Part shown: in pieces, positions 13,722-13,884 of the stretch
Numbering within the stretch: the first letter of the stretch is position 1
Layout: every line of letters begins with the position of its first letter
The notes under the pieces: generated by a model
Told to the model about the DNA's origin: nothing
The model's input: the letters and a program-made list of their open reading frames with translations, nothing else
Databases searched by the model: none
NCBI GenBank assembly: GCA_043770095.1
Contig: JAYVIR010000090.1
Span: 1 to 13,884, forward strand
From: JBGSUZ01 sp043770095
GTDB lineage: Bacteria; Bacillota; Clostridia; Peptostreptococcales; Acidaminobacteraceae
Reading direction: 5' to 3'
Length of the DNA stretch: 13,884 bases
Translations under genes and position numbers: made by a program

Positions 13722-13779
13722 TCTAATAAAAGCAACGTACAATAATTATTACAACTATATTACAAAATTTTCATTAAAT

Positions 13780-13808
13780 TTGCATCTGTAAAAAACTTAT
13801 TGTAGAAT
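13780..13808 (+). promoter_or_regulatory. Candidate promoter of the gene at the right edge
   Basis: TTGCAT (13780-13785), a 17-bp spacer and TAGAAT (13803-13808), with a start near 13815. The RBS AAAGGAGGATG follows and fits the ATG at 13847. Confidence 0.5.
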
Positions 13809-13846
13809 AGGTTTGTAGTTAAAACTTAAGTAAAGGAGGATGTAAA

Positions 13847-13884
13847 ATGAAATTTGCAGTCAGAAATTATTATAGATTTTTAAA
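13847..13884 (+). CDS. Start of a gene cut by the window edge
   Basis: Only the first 12 codons are visible (M-K-F-A-V-R-N-Y-Y-R-F-L). The very strong RBS AAAGGAGGATG six or so bases before ATG and a plausible promoter upstream support a real gene. Too little is present to name the product. Confidence 0.6.
   Translation, partial: MKFAVRNYYRFL

Overview
This window looks like ordinary chromosome from a low-GC, probably anaerobic Gram-positive bacterium of the Clostridia type. The evidence is an AT-rich sequence, strong GGAGG-like ribosome binding sites, textbook TTGACA/TATAAT promoters, TGA used as a stop, a PerR-like Fur protein and a four-subunit acetyl-CoA carboxylase operon. I cannot assign a genus from the sequence. 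There is no rRNA, tRNA, CRISPR array, insertion sequence or phage gene.

Layout. Bases 1-201 hold the terminator of an upstream gene and a promoter. Bases 202-1252 hold a two-gene unit of unknown function: a membrane protein with a possible PH-like tail, then a membrane-anchored TPR-like protein. A bidirectional terminator separates this unit from a convergent copZ-like copper chaperone (1387-1593, minus). A 390-base AT-rich divergent region rich in TTCAA/TTGAA palindromes lies between copZ and a winged-helix regulator (1984-2568). Next, on the minus strand, is a decayed methyl-accepting chemotaxis protein (2731-3606). A cyclase/kynurenine-formamidase-family hydrolase (3724-4347) follows.

The centre has a perR-like regulator (4450-4854, minus) divergent from a PduO-type cobalamin adenosyltransferase (4999-5559). 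One near-consensus PerR box sits where both promoters overlap. After a strong terminator comes accB-accC-accD-accA (5744-9400), the complete acetyl-CoA carboxylase for malonyl-CoA and fatty acid synthesis. Its single promoter carries a perfect FapR-like inverted repeat between -35 and -10.

The right end has a four-helix membrane protein of unknown function (9476-10045), then a GntR/HutC regulator in an operon with a methylthioadenosine/S-adenosylhomocysteine deaminase-type amidohydrolase (10131-12180). After a clean terminator come a DMT/EamA transporter and a tightly coupled coiled-coil protein of unknown function (12290-13694). The window ends in the first codons of another gene (from 13847).

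Most genes are housekeeping or common accessory families. The least ordinary signals are regulatory: the shared PerR box, the operator in the acc promoter, the repeats around gntR, and the palindromes between copZ and the winged-helix gene. I found no convincing evidence of a wholly new system.
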